The notes beneath the pieces are model-generated. The model was given only the letters and a program-made list of their open reading frames with translations. It was not told the DNA's origin and searched no databases. A DNA stretch of 25,000 nucleotides from a virus, in the IMG/VR virus record IMGVR_UViG_3300025889_000888, positions 1 to 25,000 of that record. One strand, 5' to 3'. Made by a program: the position numbers and the translations under genes. Positions 13,891 through 21,075 of this stretch are shown here, piece by piece (the stretch's first letter is position 1; every line of letters begins with the position of its first letter).

Positions 13891-15561
13891 TTAAAAAGGT
13901 ATATGTTCAACGGTTTGTTTTATTGTTTGATTTTGGTTTATCGGAAAATAAGCGCCCCCCCTATTAAAGTCAGGTGCTATTGTAAAAACGCCTTGTTGAC
14001 CGTTTTCTTTGCGTTTCACCTTTTGAACGTGTACTTCTACCGCGTCGGATTTAAAGGTCGTTTTTTCGTTTAGTTTTCTATATACTGTCAAACAGTTGTA
14101 CGCCTTATTGAAGAAGTCCGAAGACCCGGAAATCGAATAAGGATCGGGGACTTTATAAATGCCGTTTTCCATTTCCATTTTTCTTGGGTGCGCTATTAAA
14201 AACAAATGCGTTCCGGTTTGTTGTACGAATTGCGTGATTTCAGAAAGTAAAGCGCCGACATAGGTGTAGTCACGTTGCGCCGAATGATCCAACATATTCC
14301 AAGGGTCAATACACAAAATATTTACGCCTTTTTGAAATACCAATTCCCGGAATTTTTGCAAAATGTTTTTTAGCGTTAGATTTTCCAAGTCAATCTTTAC
14401 AAAATAAAAATGGTCTTCAATAAACGATTTCGAAGCATTTAATTTATCCGCGTCACAATTGGATTCGTTTAATTTGTTTGCGATTCGTTTTATATGGCCT
14501 TCGTAGGGGAATGATTCCGGTGCAAAATACGCCGTTCTAAAGTTATATTTTAGCGCCAAATTGCAAGCGACTTGATCGAACACGTCGGATTTACCGGCGT
14601 TTGGTATTCCGGTGACAACTGACCATTCGCCCATTGAAATGTTAATGTAATCGTCACCATTGCCAAGACCAATGGAATAATTTTTGACGCCCTTTTCGTT
14701 GAACAAAATAACATTGTCCCAAATGTCGTTGATATTGATAACACCTTCAAGTGGGAACGATTTGGCGTTTTTAAGCAATTTTCGAAGCACTTCGGGGCCT
14801 TTTTGTACTAATGCTTCATTTGCGTCTTTATAGCCGTTAAAATCGACGTAGGTGCAACGATATTTTCCAAGGCGTCTTGCAAGTTCATTCCGAAGGGCCA
14901 AACCGGCATCGTCGTTGTCGGTGCAAAGTATTATTTTCTTTTTTTCTTTAAAGTATTCGAAGCAATTGTCAAGATATTCAAGACGTTGGTTTCCTTTTGA
15001 TGCGCCGTTAGGAACCGACACCACCGAATAAACCCCGGCTTCGTGTAAAGACAAAGCGTCCATTTCGCCTTCGACAATGTAGGCAATATCGGAATCTTTG
15101 ATATTATCAACGCCGTAAAATATTAATTCGGCCCCCCCTACCATTTTAAAATTCTTTTCGCCGTCACGATATTTGACGTTTATTAGTTTTCCGTCGCGAT
15201 AGTAGTTAAAATTTATGGCTTTTCGTCGTTTATCGACTTGCGGAAAATATTCGATTGATTCGCCAATTTTCCAGTTAGCCAAAGTCGCCTTTGATATTTT
15301 ACGTTTTTCAAAATATGAAATTGTACGATCGGATAGTTCAACTTTTATTTCGGGCGGCTTTACAAATTCTTTTTTTTCCGATAGGTTAACGTTTCCCGAC
15401 CAATTACAATGGTGGCAATTGTAAAGACCTTTTTCAAGATTTATAGAAAGTGATTTGTCACGTTTATTTTTACGCTGGTGACTACATTTTGGACAAGAAA
15501 GTTTTTGTTCAATAGCGTTGCCTTTTGGTATAATACCGACGGCGTGAAAATTTTCAATCAT
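13891..15561 (-). CDS. Primase-helicase (T7 gp4 / Twinkle-like)
   Basis: This 556-residue protein joins primase and replicative helicase. A zinc ribbon comes first (Cys23, Cys26, Cys49, Cys52). A TOPRIM domain has YIVEGEMDAL (161-170) and ILCTDNDDAG (211-220). The RecA-like helicase has Walker A GIPNAGKS (318-325), Walker B ILCIDPWN (415-422) and the later FLIAHPRK segment (454-461) typical of DnaB-type helicases. It unwinds the fork and primes lagging-strand synthesis. The ATG follows ACAATAAACT. It is next to the initiator gene, as in many phages. No DNA polymerase is seen in the window, so the host's may be used. Confidence 0.93.
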   Translation of the reverse strand: MIENFHAVGIIPKGNAIEQKLSCPKCSHQRKNKRDKSLSINLEKGLYNCHHCNWSGNVNLSEKKEFVKPPEIKVELSDRTISYFEKRKISKATLANWKIGESIEYFPQVDKRRKAINFNYYRDGKLINVKYRDGEKNFKMVGGAELIFYGVDNIKDSDIAYIVEGEMDALSLHEAGVYSVVSVPNGASKGNQRLEYLDNCFEYFKEKKKIILCTDNDDAGLALRNELARRLGKYRCTYVDFNGYKDANEALVQKGPEVLRKLLKNAKSFPLEGVININDIWDNVILFNEKGVKNYSIGLGNGDDYINISMGEWSVVTGIPNAGKSDVFDQVACNLALKYNFRTAYFAPESFPYEGHIKRIANKLNESNCDADKLNASKSFIEDHFYFVKIDLENLTLKNILQKFRELVFQKGVNILCIDPWNMLDHSAQRDYTYVGALLSEITQFVQQTGTHLFLIAHPRKMEMENGIYKVPDPYSISGSSDFFNKAYNCLTVYRKLNEKTTFKSDAVEVHVQKVKRKENGQQGVFTIAPDFNRGGAYFPINQNQTIKQTVEHIPF

Positions 15562-15579
15562 AGTTTATTGTTTTGTTCT

Positions 15580-16353
15580 TTAGTCAAAGTTCACATTTTT
15601 TAGATCATTTCCAAATTTTAAATCAAAAAAATCAATGTATTTTATCCCTTCTTTGTTTCTTCGGCGCAATTTTAATATGGTCAAGAATTGGTTTTTCCAA
15701 AATTCGTCTTTGCGCGCCTTTTGACAAAGCAAAAAAACCTTTCTTGGGTGGTATTTATCCAAACGCCATAAATCGTCGATTAAAGTCACCCATTTACGTT
15801 TTTCGTGGGTTGTTTTTGGTCTTGTTTCCGGTGGAAATAATTCCACAATGGCGAAATAACTTTTTTGAACAAGTGCGTGAAAATCCTTAAAAGATTTTTC
15901 GGTTTTTGGATTTTCAGGAACGGAATTTGGATTTTCAGGAATGTAATTTAATTTATTATTTATATTATTATTATTATATATATTATATATATTATTATCC
16001 GGGACATTTTTGTCCCCACCTATGGACAATTTTGTCCCTACCCCCCGGACAATTTTGTCCCCACCTACAAGGGTCAATTTTATAAGTCTTTGTTCAACTT
16101 CTTTGGTGTCTTTTTTATAGGTGTATTTGATTTCGATAAATCCAAGGGTTTCAAGTTGTTTTATCCAACGTGATATTGATTTATTTGACACGGCGTATAA
16201 TTTGGCAAAATAAGCGTTGGACGCAAAACAATATCCCTTTTCGTTAGTTAGTGCGGTTATTTCCGCAAACAATAATTTTGCGTTTGGCGTAAGTTCTAAA
16301 TGATAACGAACATTTGCCGGAAGAATTGCGTAATAGTTTTTTTGTTGTTTCAT
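15580..16353 (-). CDS. Replication initiator-like protein with winged helix-turn-helix
   Basis: This 257-residue protein has an N-terminal winged helix: LTPNAKLLFAEITALTNEKG (about 21-40), a recognition region YAVSNKSISRWIKQLETLG (about 53-71) and a wing FIEIKYTY. This is the HTH_36 / replisome-organiser type. A low-complexity linker (about 112-150, Asn- and Ile-rich, with PENP repeats) separates it from a helical C-terminus (about 155-257) that may contact the helicase. The linker is encoded by DNA that looks like a replication origin, as in lambda O. Its ATG overlaps the methyltransferase stop (ATGA) and the primase-helicase gene follows. Confidence 0.8.
   Translation of the reverse strand: MKQQKNYYAILPANVRYHLELTPNAKLLFAEITALTNEKGYCFASNAYFAKLYAVSNKSISRWIKQLETLGFIEIKYTYKKDTKEVEQRLIKLTLVGGDKIVRGVGTKLSIGGDKNVPDNNIYNIYNNNNINNKLNYIPENPNSVPENPKTEKSFKDFHALVQKSYFAIVELFPPETRPKTTHEKRKWVTLIDDLWRLDKYHPRKVFLLCQKARKDEFWKNQFLTILKLRRRNKEGIKYIDFFDLKFGNDLKNVNFD
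15905..15941. repeat. 21-bp-spaced direct repeat beside the A/T tract
   Basis: TTTGGATTTTCAGGAA occurs at 15905-15920 and again at 15926-15941, identical over 16 bp. It flanks the A/T-only tract on the side opposite the palindromic iterons and codes PENP twice. It may be part of the origin. Confidence 0.75.
15944..15998. other. Candidate DNA unwinding element, 55 bp of A/T only
   Basis: An unbroken run of 55 A/T bases lies inside the initiator gene between two sets of direct repeats. Such tracts next to iterons are the site of strand opening in phage and plasmid origins. The protein code here is only a run of Asn, Ile and Tyr, so coding constraint is weak. Origin function is inferred. Confidence 0.6.
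16001..16085. repeat. Palindromic iterons, candidate origin (initiator binding sites)
   Basis: GGACAATTTTGTCC, a near-perfect palindrome, is present at 16024-16037 and 16047-16060, with a variant GGACATTTTTGTCC at 16002-16015. A decayed half-copy (GGTCAATTTT) begins at 16072. Spacings are 22, 23 and 25 bases, about two helical turns, so proteins would bind on one face. Each full copy is followed by CCCCACC or CCCTACC. Location within the initiator gene next to an A/T-only tract fits a lambda-type origin. Confidence 0.75.
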
Positions 16354-16997
16354 TTTTTTACAGACGATAATATTTCAAAACACAATTCTTCGGGGATTTT
16401 ACTACGTTCATAGTTTCCTTTTAAGCCTTGGGTTCCGGTTTTACTTCCGCGTGGCGCTTCTTCGTGATGACATTTTAAGTTGCCATTAAAACATTTTTTT
16501 CGCGGTTTCCAACCGTATTCATTAAATAAATTTTGCAAGTTGTTTGTCCAAATATCCGTAGGTTTTGCACGGTGGTCGTTATACTGACAATACCAAACCG
16601 TCGCACGATCTAAACCGCGAACAACGTCTAATTTTCGCAATTTTCCGCGCGGATTTTCAATAAAATAAACAAGTTCGCCGTTTAATTTTAAAAAGTGTTT
16701 TATTATATTAATAGTTGCTTCAACGTATTTAACGCCAGTCATTGCGTTTTTTGATTTTGGCGTGTGATCTTTGTTCCAATGGGTTCCAATTGATGCAACA
16801 GAAAAATAAGTACAAGGTGGCGACGCCCAAATTATATCCGGAATAAAAGGCACATTTGAAACGTCAAAATTTAAAATATCAACAACGTAGTTAATGCCTT
16901 CAAAATTATTTACATCACTACTAAAAACATTGTAATTTAATTTTTCAGCAACCTTTCCAATTGACCTACTTCCGGCAAATAATTCCAAAACGTTCAT
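16350..16997 (-). CDS. C5-type DNA cytosine methyltransferase-like protein
   Basis: This 215-residue protein has the SAM-binding motif VLELFAGSRSIG (3-14), the second acidic motif FSSDVN (25-30), the catalytic PPC motif ASPPCTYFS (58-66, Cys62) and ENPRGKLR (114-121) where most C5 enzymes have ENV. It would methylate cytosine in phage DNA, perhaps to escape host restriction; no partner restriction gene is present. It is short for the family, so the target-recognition part is small. The stop overlaps the initiator start. It may act without sequence specificity or on another base position; the enzyme class is more certain than the product. Confidence 0.82.
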   Translation of the reverse strand: MNVLELFAGSRSIGKVAEKLNYNVFSSDVNNFEGINYVVDILNFDVSNVPFIPDIIWASPPCTYFSVASIGTHWNKDHTPKSKNAMTGVKYVEATINIIKHFLKLNGELVYFIENPRGKLRKLDVVRGLDRATVWYCQYNDHRAKPTDIWTNNLQNLFNEYGWKPRKKCFNGNLKCHHEEAPRGSKTGTQGLKGNYERSKIPEELCFEILSSVKK

Positions 16998-17017
16998 CTT
17001 AAAAGTGTTTCATAAGA

Positions 17018-17063
17018 AAACCCCGACTTGTTGGTGGTAAGGGACACCGCAAAACCGGGGTTT
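17018..17063 (-). other. Large imperfect hairpin upstream of the methyltransferase gene
   Basis: AAACCCCG (17018-17025) can pair with CGGGGTTT (17056-17063), and GGTG (17033-17036) with CACC (17045-17048) inside. The last arm on the minus strand is followed by TTTTCTTATG, a poor U-tract, so it may be a weak terminator, attenuator or RNA element. The rest of the gap 16998-17138 holds no convincing gene. Confidence 0.45.
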
Positions 17064-17138
17064 CTACTAAAAACAAAACAATTCTTTTGTCGCCCTTACA
17101 CAACATTTGCAAATATATGATTTTTAATTCTTTAGTCT

Positions 17139-17399
17139 TTAATTTTCTTCAATAATTTCTTTAATAATGTCACAAAACGTGCGAATATCCCCGAAAATAC
17201 GCTGAAAGTCTTCAAGTGGTATTCGATCGTCTTCGTATAGCATAAACAAAACTTCCAAAAGCAAACTAAATTCTACTTCGGTAGCTTGTCCGATATATTC
17301 GTATTTATAATGATTTTCAAAAGTAGTATTGGACTTAAATTTTATATGTTGGTCGTTTTCGTTCCAAAAGACCATTTTGCGTTTAATTGTTGGTTTCAT
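17139..17399 (-). CDS. Hypothetical protein (86 aa)
   Basis: The product begins MKPTIKRKMVFWNENDQHIK. A basic beta-like start (about 1-40) is followed by an acidic helical half (ATEVEFSLLLEVLFMLYEDD and IIKEIIEEN). There is no membrane segment. Its start overlaps the end of the VRR-NUC gene by 17 bases, so the two are probably co-translated. No family recognised. The acidic helices suggest a protein-binding role. Confidence 0.7.
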   Translation of the reverse strand: MKPTIKRKMVFWNENDQHIKFKSNTTFENHYKYEYIGQATEVEFSLLLEVLFMLYEDDRIPLEDFQRIFGDIRTFCDIIKEIIEEN

Positions 17400-17763
17400 T
17401 TTTTAAGTGTTGGTCTATGATTTTTTTTGCATCGTCAAAGTTGTTGACCCAATATGCCCCCCAATTCGCATTTTCAAGCGTTTTAAGACACTTTTGTTGG
17501 TTCGGTGTAGGTTTATTATACCCGACCTTTAATTCAAGCGCTAAACCGGCCTTAAAATCGTTTTTATGGAAAATAAGAATATCAGGCACACCGGACACCC
17601 CTCCAAGGTATTTAAACTTATAACGTTCAAACGGCGTTCTTCGCCCTTCGTTTGGGACGTGAATCGCAAATACATCCGGGTATTGTGTTTGGATATAAGT
17701 CATTACGGCGTTTTGAAGTCTATCTTCTTTTGTTAAGTATTTGTCGAAGGGGTTTTTGTGCAT
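17383..17763 (-). CDS. VRR-NUC domain nuclease
   Basis: This 126-residue protein is almost entirely a VRR-NUC fold of the PD-(D/E)XK group. HVPNEGRR (35-42), GGVSGVPDILIF (54-65, Asp61) and LALELKVGYNKPTPNQ (74-89, Glu77 and Lys79) give the family's active-site set. The family includes FAN1-type and phage structure-specific nucleases, proposed to cut branched DNA such as Holliday junctions. It lies in the replication/recombination module and probably resolves intermediates. Its start lies inside the 3' end of the DnaA-like gene (44-base overlap). Confidence 0.9.
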   Translation of the reverse strand: MHKNPFDKYLTKEDRLQNAVMTYIQTQYPDVFAIHVPNEGRRTPFERYKFKYLGGVSGVPDILIFHKNDFKAGLALELKVGYNKPTPNQQKCLKTLENANWGAYWVNNFDDAKKIIDQHLKNETNN

Positions 17764-18115
17764 ATCGTAAAAGATAAGGGTGTATTTTTTTAGGTTGGTT
17801 TATTATTGTTTTTTTATAGGGGTTGTCTTTTAATTCTTTGACTAATTTATCGATATTTTCAAACTTGATGCGAAATTTTTCGTCGTATTGGCATAAAGTT
17901 ATTGTTTGTGATGCGCCGTAAAGTATCGAAGAATGATCGCGTCCAACTAATTGACCGATTTCATTAAACGACGCCCTTGTATACTTTCTACATAGCGCCG
18001 AATAAATAAAACGCGCTTCTGCAATAGGTCGCAACCGTGTATTTTGACTTACTGAAAAACCAAAATAGGTTTCAACAATAATTTTAATTTGGTAAGGTTC
18101 AATTGTGTTTTTCAT
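17720..18115 (-). CDS. Stand-alone DnaA domain-IV-like DNA-binding protein
   Basis: The frame opens at 18226, but the ATG at 18113-18115 follows the usual A-rich leader and clears the upstream gene, giving 131 residues (MKNTIEPYQIKIIVETYFGF...). AEARFIYSALCRKYT (about 31-45), then FNEIGQLVGRDHSSILYGAS (about 49-68), matches the DnaA C-terminal helix-turn-helix and its GRDHSTV signature. There is no AAA+ ATPase, so it binds DNA but cannot act as full DnaA. It might bind phage or host DnaA boxes, to load replication proteins or to block host initiation. A basic tail ends the protein. Confidence 0.85.
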   Translation of the reverse strand: MKNTIEPYQIKIIVETYFGFSVSQNTRLRPIAEARFIYSALCRKYTRASFNEIGQLVGRDHSSILYGASQTITLCQYDEKFRIKFENIDKLVKELKDNPYKKTIINQPKKIHPYLLRYAQKPLRQILNKRR

Positions 18116-18134
18116 TTTATATTTTGTTTTGTTT

Positions 18135-18455
18135 TTAGAAGTTGTTTTTGTAGTTAGCACGTTCGACTTGCAACTTGTAAAATTCAAACGCACGAAAACC
18201 GGTAATATGCGAATCCGTAGGTACAAAATATTTCCAACCCTTTGACACCCCCCTATTTATGTAATAAAACAAAAAGGCGGCCAATTTACCCGTATCTTTT
18301 CTAAATATTACCGTGGCCGTGTGGTCACTTGTTGGAATTATTTCGCTAATAAAAAATTCTTCATTGTTAAAATTACCTTCACGATCCTTTTTTGAATACA
18401 TAGAACAAACCTTTTTAGCGTAGTTGTCTAATTCAATGGCGACATTTTTATTCAT
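18135..18455 (-). CDS. Hypothetical protein (106 aa)
   Basis: The product (MNKNVAIELDNYAKKVCSMY...) has a helical start, a central strand region with HTATVIFRKDTGKLAAFLFYYI (about 45-66) and a mixed end rich in aromatic residues. It lies between the exonuclease gene and the DnaA-like gene, each with a short A-rich leader, in the early module. It has the size of a conserved phage protein but I do not recognise the family. Confidence 0.72.
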   Translation of the reverse strand: MNKNVAIELDNYAKKVCSMYSKKDREGNFNNEEFFISEIIPTSDHTATVIFRKDTGKLAAFLFYYINRGVSKGWKYFVPTDSHITGFRAFEFYKLQVERANYKNNF

Positions 18456-18495
18456 ATAGTTTTGTTTGATTTTTAGTTTTTTTTATTTATTAATT

Positions 18496-19245
18496 TTATA
18501 AAATTAACGCACCGTCTTCGGCGGTTTCATTTGTTTTGTAACCCAATGCTATATTTGTGTCAAGATAGGTTTTCCAATCTCCAAGTGCTAATTTATACCC
18601 CATACGACCTTGTTCTATTTGATCTTGATTTAGACCATATACCGCAATGTTGAAAGGGTATTTTGTGCGTATAGCAATAAACCTAAAGTTTAGTGGATCA
18701 ATACCTAACACGTCAGAATAAAACGCCGCTTGTAAATGATAACCCCAAAAATAAACGTCTTTTCTAAACGCCTTTGGACTATTGTCTTGACAAGTTTTAA
18801 TGTCTGAAATCCAATTTTGACTTTTACAGTCGGGGCGAACCCGAACGTCAACACCATCAAATTTTGTATAGTGTGAAACTTCAACTTCACCCACACAATA
18901 TTTTTGAGCCAATTCGTTTTCGCGATAATTTTCGTAAATGGCATCAATAATATGTTTATCCAATAATATTTTATTTCCCGCCTTTTTTTGGTGTTCGGCC
19001 TTTAGTGCTTTTCCTTCTTTTGTTCGCCCGTCCCCAATATCCGGTAGTAAATAATATTTTTGTTCAAAAAGTTCCGGTTCTAAAATTAATTCGTGTATAG
19101 CCGTTCCAAGTTCTGTTGCCGCCGATCCTTTAAACTTTCGGGTCAAATAATTGGCAACCGATTCCTTCCAAATGTATTTCAGTCCCGAAGCGCTTATCGC
19201 TTTGCTTGAATGATATTCGGCGTTTGTGTCCCTTTTAATTATCAT
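18496..19245 (-). CDS. RecE/YqaJ-type exonuclease (PD-(D/E)XK, DUF3799-like)
   Basis: This 249-residue protein begins with YHSSKAISASGLKYI (11-25), typical of phage RecE-like nucleases. Motifs follow: GTAIHELIL (47-55, His51), EVEVSHY (120-126), VRPDCKS (137-142, Asp139), ISDIKT (146-151, Asp148 and Lys150) and YHLQAAFYSDVLG (169-181). These enzymes chew one strand of a DNA end to give 3' overhangs for an annealing protein, encoded nearby at 20593-21075. It is shorter than E. coli RecE but near the length of its catalytic part. Confidence 0.9.
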   Translation of the reverse strand: MIIKRDTNAEYHSSKAISASGLKYIWKESVANYLTRKFKGSAATELGTAIHELILEPELFEQKYYLLPDIGDGRTKEGKALKAEHQKKAGNKILLDKHIIDAIYENYRENELAQKYCVGEVEVSHYTKFDGVDVRVRPDCKSQNWISDIKTCQDNSPKAFRKDVYFWGYHLQAAFYSDVLGIDPLNFRFIAIRTKYPFNIAVYGLNQDQIEQGRMGYKLALGDWKTYLDTNIALGYKTNETAEDGALIL

Positions 19246-19246
19246 T

Positions 19247-19477
19247 TTAGTTGCTTGCTTTTAGTTGTTCAATTTCCTTTAAAATTTGCTTAAAGCGAAT
19301 TTTTATAACATCATATTTTGTTCGCCATTTGTCTTCCTGGGTTTTATGCCAAAAAACATATGCTTCCAATTCGTGAATTGTACGGTCTTTTTGTCTTAAT
19401 TCTTCGTTTAAGAAGTTGATGCGTTCAATCATAAAATTGGCATCTTGTTCGTGTGTGTCGTCGTAAATTGTTATCAT
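19247..19477 (-). CDS. Small coiled-coil protein (76 aa)
   Basis: The product (MITIYDDTHEQDANFMIERI...) is almost wholly helical with heptad spacing of Leu/Ile (FLNEELRQKDRTIHELEAYV) and a charged end. It starts after a terminator and lies one base before the exonuclease start, so it shares that transcript. Function is unknown; an accessory or dimerisation role with the exonuclease is possible. Confidence 0.7.
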   Translation of the reverse strand: MITIYDDTHEQDANFMIERINFLNEELRQKDRTIHELEAYVFWHKTQEDKWRTKYDVIKIRFKQILKEIEQLKASN

Positions 19478-19487
19478 AGCGGTAAAT

Positions 19488-19516
19488 ATAAAAGGGGGAC
19501 AATAATGCCCCCCGGT
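19488..19516 (-). terminator. Terminator after the ParB-like gene
   Basis: Minus-strand GGGGG (19513-19509) pairs with CCCCC (19498-19494) around a CATTATTG loop stem, followed by TTTTATATTT. It lies 6 bases beyond the ParB-like stop and before the coiled-coil gene. Confidence 0.75.
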
Positions 19517-19521
19517 GGTTG

Positions 19522-20229
19522 TTAAATTCTATTCTTTTTTGAAATACCATAGTTGTAAACTTCTAAAATCCCTTCGCGGGTATCTTTTTCATTTAGATAC
19601 GCCCGAAGTTTCTTTTTATTTGCGTTGTGTATCAACCTTTTAATATCAAAGTTGTGCGCTATATATAAACCTTTTATTACGCGTACAAAACGGGCGTCAA
19701 ACGCGCTATCAAACTCTTTTGACAACGTCAACATATCGGACAATATTTTATTGCCCAAATTATAATTGAATTTATATTTTCCGTTTTTTACGTCTTTTTG
19801 GGCGGTTTGTGTAGTGGTAAAACAATTTACAATTGTCGATAATGACGCCTTGTTAATCCATATATCTATTTGATCTGACAAGTCTTTATAGTCCTGCAAA
19901 CCTTCAGTTTTCCAATAATGAATATAATCGGATATTTTCCAACCATATCGAACACTATTCATTGTGATAATATGTTCTTTTTTTAGGTTGTTGTTTATAA
20001 TGTAAGGGACATCAATATTTAGATTCTTACAAACGGCGAATCTATGTTGTCCTTCCATTACTTCAAAATTTTTAGTAACTACAATCGGAATTAATAAACC
20101 GTCTTTTTTTACCGACTGAATCATTTTTTTGATTTTACCACGATTAAGGTCGCGGTTTGATTTTACTATTCGAAATTTTTTGTAATCTTTTGTAGTTCCG
20201 AATTTGAATTGATTTGTTAGTGTAAACAT
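19522..20229 (-). CDS. ParB/Srx-fold domain protein
   Basis: This 235-residue protein has the ParB-like nuclease fold in its first 85 residues: a strand (FRIVKSNRDLN), helix GKIKKMIQSVKKDGLLIPIVV (31-51) and the motif VMEGQHRFAVCKNL (57-70), where GQHR is the conserved centre. The rest (about 90-235) is helical, Lys- and Asn-rich and not recognised. Phages use such proteins as regulators, DNA-binding factors or modifiers rather than for partitioning. It is bounded by a terminator downstream and a hairpin upstream, so it may form a separate unit. It lacks the classical HTH seen after this domain in true ParB. Confidence 0.82.
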   Translation of the reverse strand: MFTLTNQFKFGTTKDYKKFRIVKSNRDLNRGKIKKMIQSVKKDGLLIPIVVTKNFEVMEGQHRFAVCKNLNIDVPYIINNNLKKEHIITMNSVRYGWKISDYIHYWKTEGLQDYKDLSDQIDIWINKASLSTIVNCFTTTQTAQKDVKNGKYKFNYNLGNKILSDMLTLSKEFDSAFDARFVRVIKGLYIAHNFDIKRLIHNANKKKLRAYLNEKDTREGILEVYNYGISKKNRI

Positions 20230-20243
20230 AGTTTTGAATTTAT

Positions 20244-20264
20244 GGGCGACCCGAAAGCCGCCCG
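20244..20264 (-). terminator. Hairpin after the SSB-like gene
   Basis: GGGCG (20244-20248) pairs with CGCCC (20259-20263) 7 bases past the SSB-like stop. On the minus strand it is followed by ATAAATTC rather than a U-run, so it would be a weak terminator or 3'-end stabiliser. Confidence 0.45.
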
Positions 20265-20270
20265 TGGTTA

Positions 20271-20588
20271 TTAAAATGGTAAATCGTCTTCAACATCAAC
20301 CGGTGTTTTTAAACTTGCGGTTTTTGTTGGTATTGAATCTTCGCGTTGAACATCAACGTTTGACCCATCCGTCCAAACAACTTTTCCGTTGCCTAAATAC
20401 GTTTTGGGCGCCTTTGATTCGCGTTCTTCTTTGGTCTGCGAAATAAAGATTGAAACGTTGTTTCCAAATTGATCCACTTCGTTATTGACCGAAAATGTCA
20501 ATGGTAGATACTTTCCTTTTTTACCGTCAATTAATTTTGATTTGTCGATTTTCGTCACATCAATTGACGCGCTTGCAAGTGTTGCCAT
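20271..20588 (-). CDS. SSB-like single-stranded DNA-binding protein
   Basis: This 105-residue protein has strand-rich sequence (IDVTKIDKSKLIDGKKGKYL, then LTFSVNNEVDQFGNNVSIFIS) fitting an OB fold, and a disordered, acidic end with DDLPF, the tip that in bacterial SSB recruits partner proteins. It begins 5 bases after the annealing protein stop. It would protect ssDNA during replication and recombination. It is shorter than cellular SSB, and the OB fold is inferred from pattern and context. Confidence 0.78.
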   Translation of the reverse strand: MATLASASIDVTKIDKSKLIDGKKGKYLPLTFSVNNEVDQFGNNVSIFISQTKEERESKAPKTYLGNGKVVWTDGSNVDVQREDSIPTKTASLKTPVDVEDDLPF

Positions 20589-20592
20589 AGTT

Positions 20593-21075
20593 TTAAATAT
20601 TAAATTTTTGAATAATTTGTTCTTTGTACTTCGTATCTATTTCAAAGCGCCGAAGTACACTTTGCGCTTGTTCTTTAGTACCTTGTAAGGTTGCTTTAAG
20701 TTGTGATTCAGTTAATTTAGGAAGGTTTTGTTTAGCAATGGCCATTTCGACTTCGTCCGCCGAACCAATTGACGTGTCAATACCAATACCTAAAAATCCA
20801 AGTGCGCGACCAACGGCCGACGTTTCGCAATTTTCAATGTGACTTGTTTTATTGATATAAGACGAAGTTTGGTCTTCCATAGCCGTACCGGTTGACAAAA
20901 TAGCGCCTTCCGGGTTCGTTATTGTTGCTTTCATAATAACAACCGAATAGTCGTCATTATGTGATATTATTTCGGTATTTACGCCGTAATTTTCAAATTG
21001 TGGGTTCGATCTAAAATGCTTAACCCGTTCATTGACTTCAATGTAGTCTTTGCCTTTGATTTTGGTTACTTTCAT
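20593..21075 (-). CDS. Single-strand annealing protein (ERF/Sak-like)
   Basis: This 160-residue protein has a central block DQTSSYINKTSHIENCETSAVGRALGFLGIG (residues about 67-97) followed by SADEVEMAIAK, typical of phage recombinases of the ERF/Rad52-like group, which carry xINKxSxxExxETSAxGRALxxLGIG. With the exonuclease at 18496-19245 and the SSB-like protein it forms a recombination set that repairs and circularises DNA. Its ATG overlaps the HTH gene stop by 4 bases. It is short, with a helical C-terminus, for the family. Confidence 0.85.
   Translation of the reverse strand: MKVTKIKGKDYIEVNERVKHFRSNPQFENYGVNTEIISHNDDYSVVIMKATITNPEGAILSTGTAMEDQTSSYINKTSHIENCETSAVGRALGFLGIGIDTSIGSADEVEMAIAKQNLPKLTESQLKATLQGTKEQAQSVLRRFEIDTKYKEQIIQKFNI

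Noticed and set aside
15994-16002. DnaA box next to the A/T tract (TTATCC)
   Set aside because: Only the first half matches TTATCCACA; the rest belongs to the first iteron.
16001-16085. CRISPR-like array
   Set aside because: Repeats are 14-bp palindromes with 8-9 base gaps inside an intact gene, which fits iterons and not a CRISPR array.
16999-17106. 35-codon minus-strand frame ending one base before the methyltransferase ATG
   Set aside because: It is spanned by the hairpin at 17018-17063, its composition is not convincing and no leader precedes it; kept as a possible leader peptide only.
18116-18226. Longer start for the DnaA-like gene
   Set aside because: It would overlap the upstream 106-aa gene by 92 bases and adds a sequence unrelated to DnaA; the ATG at 18115 has the usual leader.
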